Assembly (NCBI GenBank): GCA_031761405.1
Contig: JASEVX010000033.1
Span: 304,522 to 368,521, forward strand
Direction of reading: 5' to 3'
Length of the DNA: 64,000 bases
DNA from: Serripes groenlandicus
Lineage: Eukaryota; Mollusca; Bivalvia; Cardiida; Cardiidae
Shown here one piece after another: positions 47,601 to 59,600 of the stretch (the first letter of the stretch is position 1; each line of letters starts with the position of its first letter). The notes under the pieces are model-generated. The model was not told the origin of the DNA and made no database searches. It worked only from the letters and a program-made list of their open reading frames with translations. A program made the translations under genes and the position numbers.

Positions 47601-50600
47601 TTTTCAAAGTCGTCTACTGCAGAATTGTCGTAAATGTGAAAGGGTTGATGATACATAATTGTAAGTAAAACATCTTAACCCTTTCCCTCATATAGACGCT
47701 ATCTGACGCCTCTGCAGCAGACGGTTTTTGAAAACATAGTGATAAAAGAAGAAATTGCTCAAAACGAGCAATTTCTCCTTTTGCCACAATGTTTTTCACT
47801 TTTAGTCATTGTGTATCCATTAAATTATAGAGATTTTCTATTTTTTTACAAAATAAGTTCAAAGTCGTCTGCTGCAGAATTGTCGTATGTGGGAAAGGGT
47901 TAAGGCTAAATGACCATTGCCAATTTCAGTGAATGTTAGACAGTATTTTTATTGAATAGAGATGAAACAAAAAATTATGACAAAAGGAGAAATTGCTCTT
48001 CATGGGAAATTTCTCCTTTTGCTTATCAAATGTTTTCATAAGTTGCTTGCTTCAGATGCATTCAAAATGCATCGGATTGATTGTGGGGACCGGTTAAGAA
48101 ATAGGAATACTTACATTGGCTGGATCCCGTTTTTCCTTCAACAAGAATAAAGCATGCGCTCTCAGGACCGCCCAGAATGAGCGCCATGATCTGTCACTGG
48201 CTTTCTACAATTCAAATTAAATACAATTTTAACCCTTTCCCTCATATAGACACTTTCAGACGCCTTTTTGAAAACATAGTGACAAAAGAAGAAATTGCAC
48301 GTTTTCCTTTTTGCCACAATGTTTTCCACTTTTAGTCATAGGTTATCCATTCAATTATGGAGATTTTCTATGTTTTGACAAAATACGTTCAAAGTCGTCT
48401 GCTGCAGAAATGTTGTATGAGGGAAAGGGTTAAATAACTTTACATGATACAATCTTTTTCACAATTTCATCAATAAAATTATCCCCTTCCAACATACAAC
48501 AAATCTACAGCAGACGACTTTGAAAACATCTAGGCAAAAATATGGAAAACCATTTCCCTCATGTAGACGCTTTCGGACGCTTCTGCAGCAGACGGCTTTT
48601 TGAAAACATTAATGACCAACGAAGAAATTGCTCAAAACGAGCAATTTCTCCTTTTGCCACAATATTTTCCACTTTTAGTCATAGGTTATCCATTCAATTA
48701 TAGAGATTTTCTATGTTTTGACAAAATACGTTCAAAGTCGTCTGCTGCAAACTTGTCATATGAGGGAAAGGGTTAATAACATCACAGAAGAAATAAAGAA
48801 AATATAAAAATTGAATTGAGTTGGAAACATTGGGGCAAATGGTGAAAGTATGAGCAATTTCTCGTTTTGTTACAATGTTTTTAAAAGTCATCGAAAACAT
48901 CTGTATGTGGGAAGGGGTTTCATGGTTGTTTCTATCACTTCGAATCATCTCTACAAACAAATATTTCCAAAGTTATCTCCCCTTACCTTTCCATCGACCA
49001 TGTCCATCTTGACCCCTAAATTCCCCTCCTTTGTAACATGCTGTATGGGGCTTGCCACTTCCTGCCTTTTCTCTTGGGCTTCAACAATTTTGGGTGTCTG
49101 CAAAAAATGTAAAAACAACAGTGTTTGAAGGATTTAACACAATTTGACTGCCACAAGGTCTGTAAGTGAAACCTTGACAAGCGGCGTAGGTGTGAACCCT
49201 ATATATCTACCTGTAGCCTACACAATAGCACCAGTATATTCTTAACCCTTTCCCTCATACGGCAATTCTGCAGCGGACAACTTTGAACGTATTTTGTCAA
49301 AAAATGGAAATTCTCCATAATTGAATGGATAACCTATGACTAAAAGTGGAAAACATTGTGGCAAAAGGAGAAATTGCACGTTTTGTGCAATTTCTTCTTT
49401 TGTCACTATGTTTTCAAAAAGCCGTCTGCTGCGGAGGCGTCAGAAAGCGTCTATATGAGGGAAAGGGTTTACCTAAACATTTTCAAAACAAGAGCGCTGC
49501 AAGCGAAGGCTTGCCTGCTTCCCTGCTTCTAAGTCGAAAAAGGAATCAGCCGTGGTCGAGTGGTTAGCATCGGGGATTTGAAACCGGGTGTGACGGATTC
49601 GATCCCCAGCCGCGGCACGACGGTCATGGTGGAGTGCCCTTGGGCAAGACACATTTTCTAGCCTAGTACTAGTACTGGTTTGTTTACCCAGGGATCATGA
49701 ATAAGTGAACTGTCGCAGTGATATAACTGAAATAATGTTGAAAGCGGCATAAAACCCAAATAAAACGTAAGTCGAAAAAGGGGCATTACTGCATATTGTT
49801 CCTATGAACATGTGTACAAAGTTGTTGACCGATTTTTGAATTATGAGGTTTAAGTTTTGTGACGACGACACAGACGCCAAGGTTATCACAAGTATTCCTT
49901 GAAAAAGAGTCGAAAACGTGAGAAACATAATGATCTGCACTTAATGAGACATTTCTCCTTTCACCGATATAATATACGATAAATAATTTTGCTTCTGTGG
50001 GATGACCTACCTTTTCACCAAAGAAATCTTTCAACTTCCTCATTGACTTGTGCTTGCTAAGTGTAGCCGGGGTGCTGAAACACACATATACAACTTTAAT
50101 AGTTAACCCTTTCCCTCATATAGACGCTTTCTGACGCCTCTGCAGCAGACAGCTTTTTGAAAACATAGTGACAAAAGAACGTGCGATTTCTCCTTTGGCC
50201 ACAATGTTTTCCACTTTTTGTCATAGGTTATCCATTCAACTATGGAGATTTTCTATGTTTTGACAAAATACATTCAAAGTCGTCTGCTGCAGAATTGTCG
50301 TATGAGTGAAAGGGTTCACAGCAGAAGACTTTTGAAAATCTTTGGCTCATGCTGAGCAGTTTCTCCATTTGCCAAAATGTTTCCAACTCTTACTCTTATA
50401 AAGATTATTTCGAGGGCTTAGTGTGAAACGGTTGTAACTAAAATCGGTATTCTTTTTGCCAAGTTTAATCACCAGGCCATGAAGTCTTTATAAGCGTTAA
50501 ATCATTTTTCTTGGTAAACAATGGAAATTTAGGTGCCATGGCACCTAAATTTGCATTGTTTAAAAAGGGGTCAAAATTGCCCCTAAACTAGGGTTTTCAA

Positions 50601-53600
50601 AATAGCTTTTCAGTTACAACCGTTTCACGCCAAGCCCTCGAATTGTATTCCCCCCTGGAAGATTATGAAATCGTCTGCTGCAGATTTGTTGTGTAGGGAA
50701 AAGGGGCAAGTTTATTCCGACACCAGAAAATTTTACAAAAGGGAGTCAACTCATACAGACAAAAATGCCAACACACAGCCTACATATGTTATCTCCCTTT
50801 AACCGATATGCACCCTCTGCTGCAGACAACTTTTGAAAACAACACGTTTTCAAATGGACTCAATAATAACATAATCATAAAGAGGTGTTTGACATTTTCA
50901 ACAAAATTTTTCAAAGTTGTCGGCTGCAGATTTGTTGTATGTTGGAGTTGGGGGTTTACCTCAATAAACATTGAAATTGCAGAAAATACCAACAATTCAT
51001 GTCGTCTGCCAATAGTTTAGTTAGTGGCAGCGTGACAGACAGAAGGACAGACAACATAAAAGAGATCACCATGTGTCCCCCTGCCAATCAATACCAAGGA
51101 AGGCAATGACTCATGTGATGGGGACCGCCTCGGTAATGTTATGTTGTGTTGACTTTAAGTAAAATGGTAGTAATGGCTGCCCTTCTTGACAAGTAGTACT
51201 TACTCGGGAAACGCAGTGATGTAACTGAAAAATTGTTAAAAGTGGCGCAAAACACCAAACAATCAACCTGTGATCAATCAATAATTGCCATTTCAGAAAT
51301 TCTCTGCGTGGTTACTATAACTGAAAAGTTTCCTTACAATCTATCAAAATCTGTTGGGAAATACTGGCTGCTCATTTACACACTATTCTCCGTCAAATAG
51401 AATCCTTGGGTGGAAAATGCCTAACACTGTTTATGAAATTGAGCACACAAGACATGTCTGCATTACAGATACAAAATTTGAATTCACTGCATACCTAGGG
51501 TCCAGAGGTTGACCAGGAGCTTGAGGCATTGGGACACCGACTGCAGATCTATCCTTCGCTGTGGCCATCAGGTAGGATGTTCGGCGATGGAGTTTAGTCT
51601 CAATGTCTTCTGCTGAAACTAAAATTCAAAGAGAAAATGACGGAACTTGCAAAACAAGAGTGTTCTAAGAAATGGGTGTGCCACCAACTAATAAGTCAGT
51701 CATTTAACCCTTTCCCTCATATAGACGCTTTCTGACGCCTCTGCAGCAGACGGCGTTTTGAAAACATCGTGACAAAAGAAGAAATTGCACAAAACGTGCA
51801 ATTTCTCCTTTTGCCACAATGTTTTCCACTTTTTGTCATGGGTTATCCATTCAGTTATAGAGATTTTCTATGTTTTGACAAAATACGTTCAAAGTCGTCT
51901 GCTGCAGAATTGTCGTATGAGGGAAAGGGTTAAAGCATGATGGACCAATGGACATAAAGCCTGTTTGAATCCGCTTTTGAAGGGTTGACAAAAGACAAAC
52001 AAATAAACACTTACCCCCCTTGCAGAACAAATTTCAATACATTTGTAGCAGACGACTTTTGAAAGCATTGTGGCAAAAGAAGAAATTGCTCCTGAAGAGC
52101 AGTTTCTCCTTTCGCCACATTGTTTTCAACTCTTTTCAATAATTATACACTCACTGTTCATGTTTCTAGGTAGATTTTTTTTTTTCTAAGCCGTCTGCTG
52201 CAAAATTGTTTAATGTGGGAAAAGGTTAAATTAGCATATTAGGTAAAACGATTGAATACACGTTTGGTTAACCACACTAGCATGCAGATTTTGAAGAAGC
52301 TTCGGCAGATAACTTAACTGTAAACATTCTGGCAAAAGTAGAAATTCCTCATGAGGAGCATTTTTTTCTTTTGACACATCTTTTTTTCTTTTTTCAAGTC
52401 AATTCAATATGTGTAATTTCATTGGAAGAGATTTCACATAGTTGTGAGTAAATGATTTAACCCTTTCCCTCATATAGACGCTTTCTGACGCCTCTGCAGC
52501 AGACGGCTTTTTGAAAACATAGTGGCAAAAGAAGAAATTGCACAAAACGTGCAATTTCTCCTTTTGCCACAATGTTTCCCACTTTTTGTCATGTTTTGAC
52601 AAAATTCGTTCAAAGTCGTCTGCTGCAGAATTGTCGTATGAGGGAAAGGGTTAACCCTTTCCAGCGCGCATATAGACATATGTTGATGCCTCTGAAGCAG
52701 ACAAGTCTTGAAAACAGTGTGGCAAAAGAAGAAATTGCTAATATGAATGAACTCTCATTTATGGCGATTTTTCACAATTTTGCCACTAGATTTTTCAAAG
52801 TCATCTGCTGCAGATTTGGTGTATGTGGGAAAAGGGTTAACGGTAGTCGACTTCAAATTGGTTGTACGTCAGAAAAGGGTAGTCTTTTTCAATTATGAGA
52901 AAAATTGTGAAAATTAAGGGATCGTTTGACTTACTCTCTGGTTTCGATCGGAGACGTACAGACTGAGGTTCATGAACTGTGGTGGGGGAACCAGACGATG
53001 TGGTTATGGTAATACTGGTACTACTGCCCACCATACTGGTTGGGGAAACAGCTGAAACATATTATGATATACTGAAAAACACTTTGAATTCACAAGGTCA
53101 AAATTTAGAGATTTTTGTCATTAGTCAGCCTTTTTTTTTTTTTAATTCGCATATTCATGAATTTGCGACATCGGGACTGAATTGTTCAAACTGCCTAATT
53201 AACGAGAGGCTGTGTGTGAAAAACTCACTATAATGTGTAGCTGGTACCAAATTGTCAACACTCAAGGTAGTCTTCACGTTATAAATTAATTCACATACTT
53301 TTCATCATCAAATCGGCTAAAGTAGTAAATTTTCTTATATTTGAAAATTTCGGAAATTGTCGCTGTAATCATGAAATCGCGAGGAAATTTAATCGCAAAT
53401 ATAAGCGAAAATAAATCTTACGCGAATAAAACCTGTTTTACTGGTAGTCAAGAGGTTTAGATAAGTGGGTGCAACAGATGGGGCTTTTTTTCAACATTAT
53501 CTCCCTTTTCTCTGGTGGGTCTTTTTCCAGCATTATCTCCCTTATTACCCTACAAAGTCCTGTGATGTTGGTACTCATGAGAATCATCCCAGCGAGCAAA

Positions 53601-56600
53601 ACATAGGGTTACTTGGGTCAAATAAGTATTTTAAATTAACAACTCCCGATACTTTTAATTAATGTAACCAACTAAAGATCTGGCCCTTTCCCTCATACAA
53701 CAAATCTGCAGCAGACGACTTTGAAATCATCTGGGTAAAAATATGGAAAACCTCTAAAAATAAATCTACAACTATTGAATAGAGTTGAAAACAGTGTGGC
53801 TAAAAAATTGTTTTTGCTTGTTTTGAGCAATTTCTTATTTTGTCAGAAAGTCCTCTGTGTCTGTATGAGGAAAAGCGGGTTAAAAGCATCTTTGGCTATG
53901 TTTTTTTTAAAATCTTTTATCTTCAATGTTTTCAATAGTCATCTCCTGCAGAGGCATCTAATGTTTTCTATCTAAGGGTAAGGGTTATTTCAAAATTGAA
54001 GAACAGACTTTTCAAATGATATCCATTATTAGTAACTGTATGAAGAATAAAATTTGGCTATCTAATAGTTATTATGCACAAAAAAGGAAGCTAAATTTAA
54101 AATCATTGTGGTTGAAATATCAGCCCTTTTCCCGTTTTTGTTGAAATTTTATCTTTAACCCTTGCCCATAATAAGCAAATCTTCAGCAATCTACTCTGAA
54201 ATTATTTAGACAAAATTATGGAAAATTTAACGTTATGAATTTATTTATTTATTTATTTATTGGGGTCTTACACCGCTATCAAAATTATTTCAGTTATATC
54301 ACGGCGACAGTTCACTTATTCATGATCCCTGGGTAAACAAACCAGTACTAGGCTAGAAAATGTGCCTTGCCCAAGGGTACTCCACCATGACAGTAGTGCC
54401 GCAACTGGGGATCGAACCCGGGACACCCGGTTTCGAAATCCCCGACGCTAAACCATTCGACCACAGCGGATTCCTAACGTTATGATAAGTATAAAGTATA
54501 ATTATTGAATAGCAATGAAAACATTGTGACAAAAGGTGTAAAGTGCTCATCATGAGCAAGATATCCATTTACCACAGAGTTTTCGTAAAGTCATCTCAAT
54601 CAGATGATATGATACTTATATATTTAACCCTTTCCCTCATACGACAATTCTACAGCAGACGACTTTGAACGTATTTTGTCAAAACATAGAAAATCTCCAT
54701 AATTGAATGGATAACCTATGACTAAAAGTGGAAAACATTGTGGCAAAAGGAGAAATTGCACGTTCTGTGCAATTTCTTCTTTTGTCACTATGTTTTCAAA
54801 AAGCAGTCTGCTGCAGAGGCGTCAGAAAGCGTCTATATGAGGGAAAGGGTTAATAATAATAATAAGCAAATTTCTCTTTCTACCATATTGTTTACAATAT
54901 ACATAATTCATCATTTGCAGACAAGTTAAAATATTAAATATTCTATCAGGAAAAGGGTTAAATGTATCTTTTCACTGTACTTTTTCAAACAAAATTGTTA
55001 TGTGTCTAAAAACACCTTGAGAAACGGCAAATCAAATATTTTTTATATATTTTCTTGTTATGCCTTTCCAACATATAGCACTTTCTGACACCTCTGCAGC
55101 AGACAACTTTTGAAAACACTGTGACAAAAGGAGAAATGGCTCAAAACAAGCAATTTCTCCTTTTGCCAGTGTTATCAATTTTATTAAATTATTAAAGTAG
55201 AATTTTTGTATAAATTTATCACATTTTTGCCAATATGTTTCAAAATCATCTGCTGCAGATTTATTGTATGTTGGGAAGGGTTAATAGTGTATATCACTAT
55301 ACCAAAATAAACGCTGCATCCCACTCTTTTTTTTTTACATTGTGTCCATAAACACATGGTATGATAACCTAGGCGGAAATATCTTAAAACCACCAATGAC
55401 ACCATTTCACACCCAATTAGCATGTACACGTAGTTGAATAAACTTTATATGGTATAAAGAGGTTTGATTTGACGTTGACCAAAAAGGTACTCATTGAGAC
55501 AATTCTTTTGAGTACCCACAACATTCGGTTTCAGTGTCAAATAAGGATTTTAGAACATGAAAAAAGCCGCTTATCTAGCTCTGAATTACATATATAGGAT
55601 CTGATTATAATTGCCTTTAAGATTAACCCATTCACACATGTAGTCGAATTTTTACGAATCTGCAGCAGACGAAATTAAAAAACATTGTAGCAAAAGGAGA
55701 AATTGCTCATCAAGAGCAATTTCTCCTTTTGACACAATATTTTTAGGAAATATTGTTGAAAATAGAATAAACCCAAATCAATCATTATTGGCCCACTTTT
55801 ATGCAATTAACCCTTTCCCGTAATTATAACAAACATGCAGAAGACAACTATGAAAGTATCAAGGATAGAATATTGTATAGCACTGTTATTGAATAGAGTT
55901 GAAAAAATTAAGAGAAAAGGATAAATTTCTAACAGCTAGCATTTCCCCCTTTTGCCATAATGTTTTGAAAGGTCATCTGATGCAAATGCATCAAAATACA
56001 TTTGCAAATTGGAAAAGGTTTAAAATGGAACATAAGAATACAACAAAGTTAAAGTACCCCTATTTGGGCCCTGACCCATCCACTGAAAGTTTGTAGGCGT
56101 GGCACTTCCTTCTCGAAGGTTTTGATTGGACGAATATTTGATCCTGGAGGACTTGGGTGTCATGTCATGCCCTGGGGTCTCGTTATCGTACCCAGTGTCG
56201 GGCAAGTCTATAAAACAATATACAACAGAGTTACAACAAAGAACTACAACAAGGCATTAGCATTTACATTACTAAATCTTTTCCCATATATAGAAGCATG
56301 TTGACACATCTGCAGTAGAAGACTTTTGAAAACATTGGCATTACAGACTCTTCCAAACTCAAAACACTGCAAGAAAGAGAGATTGTTTGGTGTTATACGC
56401 AGCTTTCAATAATTTTCCAGTTATATCACGGCGTTTCCTGGGTTAGTAATCAGTACTACTGGTCCATTTTCCTGACACCAACCAGTCAGTCGCAGTGCTA
56501 ACTCCGCAACACTGAGCGCCAAGGAGGGCAGCCATAACTACCATTTTAAGAAAGAGAGATGAAATGACACCTACTCCTGCATTTCCTGGTTTTCTCACAC

Positions 56601-59600
56601 CAGTACTCCACACAACAATCTTTCCAAGCAACTGGCTGCTTTTCCACATAGACTTAGCCCATTAGTGGAAGACGAATGATGCATGTCAATCGTCGGAAAG
56701 AAAGTTGTCCGAGCCGGGATTCAAACTCACAACCCTTGGATTGACAGCCCCCGTCGCTACCGACTGAGCTACCGGGGCTCGGCTTGAGGGAAATGGAGAA
56801 ATTGCTCAAAGTAGTTAATTTCCTGTATTCCCACAAGGTTTTCAAAATTCCTTAGCAGTTCCAGAAGCAGCGTCAAAGGACATCGAGGAATAGAACAATA
56901 TATAAGGTGTGAATTTCATGTACTAAAATTGTTGTTTTACATTAAAACCCTATGTTGTAGGTACTCAAAAGAATCAACTGGACGAGACAATTCTTCTGAG
57001 TACTACAACATAGGGTTTGGTTGTGTCATATGAGAGGAAAAGATCAGATCTTATCTGGTCCTCTAAGGGAAAGAAAATGATCAGTTCCTTGACCATATAC
57101 AAAGAATTCACCATGTGACGCTAGAAGGGTTATAATTTACGACATTCTTACATTAATCATGCAATCATGCAGAAAGCGATAACACACAAAACATCAAAAC
57201 ATCATCAGAATATTCTTACACATCAATGCATTGTCTTTCTTCCCCCTTTTACCCTCAAATCTTTATCAAGGATTTATGGTTTCTAATCCTTGATTTTTTT
57301 TTATGCAAAAAACGACTTTGAACATATTTTGTCAAAAAGTAGAAAATCTCTATAATTGAATGGATAACCTATGACTTAAAGTGGAAAACATTGTGGCAAA
57401 AGGAGAAATTGCTTGTTTTGAGCAATTTCTTCTTTTGTCACTATGTTTCCAAAAAGCCATCAGACACTGCAGAAGCGTCCGAAAGCGTCTATATGAGGGA
57501 AAGGGTTAAACAAATTTTCTGCTTAGCTAGCTTGAAGAATTTAACTCATACCCTTTCCCGTATACGACAATCTGCAGCAGACCATTTTGGAAACACCGTG
57601 ACGAAATATGTAAACATAAATAAATGAAGGAAATACTATTGAATAAGACTTGAAAATATTGTGGCAAAATGAGAAATTGCTTTTTTTCACACAAAAGTAT
57701 TCAAAAATCATCTGCTGCGGATGTGTAAAAACGTTTTTGTAGGTGAGAAAAGGTTAAAGTCTAGTCCCGCAAAAATGTTTTCATCAAATGATTTTTGTAG
57801 TAAAAAATCTTGAGATTTCATTCTGATAAAATGTAAAACACAATCATAAATAAATATGGTTATTATGTTTTCAAATATCACTGACTTTAGTTGCCTGCTG
57901 GGAAAGAGATAAAAGGTTATACATTTGCCGGGTTAACATTTGATCTAGTTTCCCATTGAATTACTAACTACTAGGTCAGGCTAAACAGCAATTACTTTTC
58001 AAATACCATCCACCCTTATTTGTTTGTTATTAAAACTAATTTTTATCTGGAGATCTCACAGTAAGTGGTTGCTGAAGATTGTTTTAATTGATTGATTGGG
58101 GATTGTTTTAGAGGATAATTGATTGGTAAAATGGAGTTTAATGCCTTTTTCAACAGTATTTCAGTTATATTATCATGGACAGTTCAACTGTCCCATGTGT
58201 TTCCTGGCCCTTCTCGTACAAGAACTCCACACAGAATTCTTCCCAGACAATTCGCTACCTAGAAGCCCATTGGTGATGCCAAGGACAATGACCTTTGTCA
58301 GTCCTCTAATAGCATAAATGGCCATGCTGGGATTCAAACTTGGGACACCAAGATTGTTTGAATAGTGTTTTATGTTGCTAGTAAAAGAAACTACAATCTC
58401 AATTACAATCTCAATATTTTTTGTTCTATAATGTACATGCAAACAGAAGATTTGGGCCTTAAAACAGACAGATTGCATTCACTATTTTCACAAGTATCAC
58501 TTTTCACAAAATGAGCTTTGTCACACAAAAAACAACCTTCAAGACATTAGGGTCGCCCAAGAACCAGATACATGCAGATTTTTATAAACTGCTTTCAACA
58601 ATTTTTAAGTTATATCATGGCATTTTCTTGTCAAGTTAACGGTACTGTGAGTCAAATCCTTTTACAGACGCTTTCTGACGCCTGATCAATTTCTACATTT
58701 GCCACGATGTTTTCAACTCAATTAAATACTTATACACATCCCTTTATAGAAATTTACCTCATTTATGTGGATATGTTTTCAAAGTCGTCTGCTGCAGATT
58801 TGCTGTATGTGGAAAAGGGTTAAAGCTAACCCCACAATCCTGAGCACGAAGGAGTTAAAGTCATAACTTTTGTTTTCAAGTTTTTAAAGCATAATCAAGA
58901 TCCAGGAAGTCCCTGGACAGCTGGTATGACCAACAACCTGCATTGAAGGATGACATTTGGTCGTAGCTGTGATTGACTCCAACAGCTTCAAAGGTTGTTT
59001 TTTCATGTGACATAATTCAAATAGGAACTTCATTGTTGAAAGGCATTATACAGATTTCAACAGTTATCACAAGTGTTTATCACAAATAACAACATCAAAA
59101 CTTGTGACAAGAGCTCTAGACGAAAGGCTTATTTCTCTGCATAAAAGCTTAATTGACCTCCCAATCCTATGTTGTTGGTAATCAACAGAATCGTCTGTGT
59201 GAGAAGATTCTTTTTGAATACCCACAACAGAAGAGTTTAAAACAGTAATAAGGGAGATACAAGAGATGCAAGACCCGTTTGCTTCCGAATTATCTAGGCC
59301 TCTGCAATGTACATCACAATAACAATATTGGAGAATTCGTTTTGCATACTTACATCTACTGTAAGGTGCATTCACTGCAGATAGGAAGGAAGCCTTCCGC
59401 ACAGGCTTCTGCCCACCATCTGTCTCCAATTGCTCTGTCTGGTTGCTATGGGTCACATATTGACCTTGACCTCTTGATGGTGAAAGGTCATAATTGGAAG
59501 ATTGCATTGGAACAATTTCTACAATAGGTGACCCTGAGCTGTTGGAATTTCCTTGAGAAACATAGATTCTGATTGGTGCAGATTCACTGTAGTTTGATTG

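Noticed and set aside
53051..53470. Additional RhoGAP exon
   Set aside because: No stretch with both splice sites and a compatible phase was found; exons 2 and 3 join without it.
32330..57509. A recurring small protein with FFFCHYVFKKPSAAEASESV
   Set aside because: It appears at many places (44020, 44775, 47059, 52399, 54738, 57391) because it is the translation of the TTAA element; both strands and truncated forms occur and there is no independent gene evidence.
59067..59353. Extension of the RhoGAP exon to the stop at 59067
   Set aside because: A perfect GTAAGT donor at 59353 and an in-phase next exon at 56207 show that this is intron.
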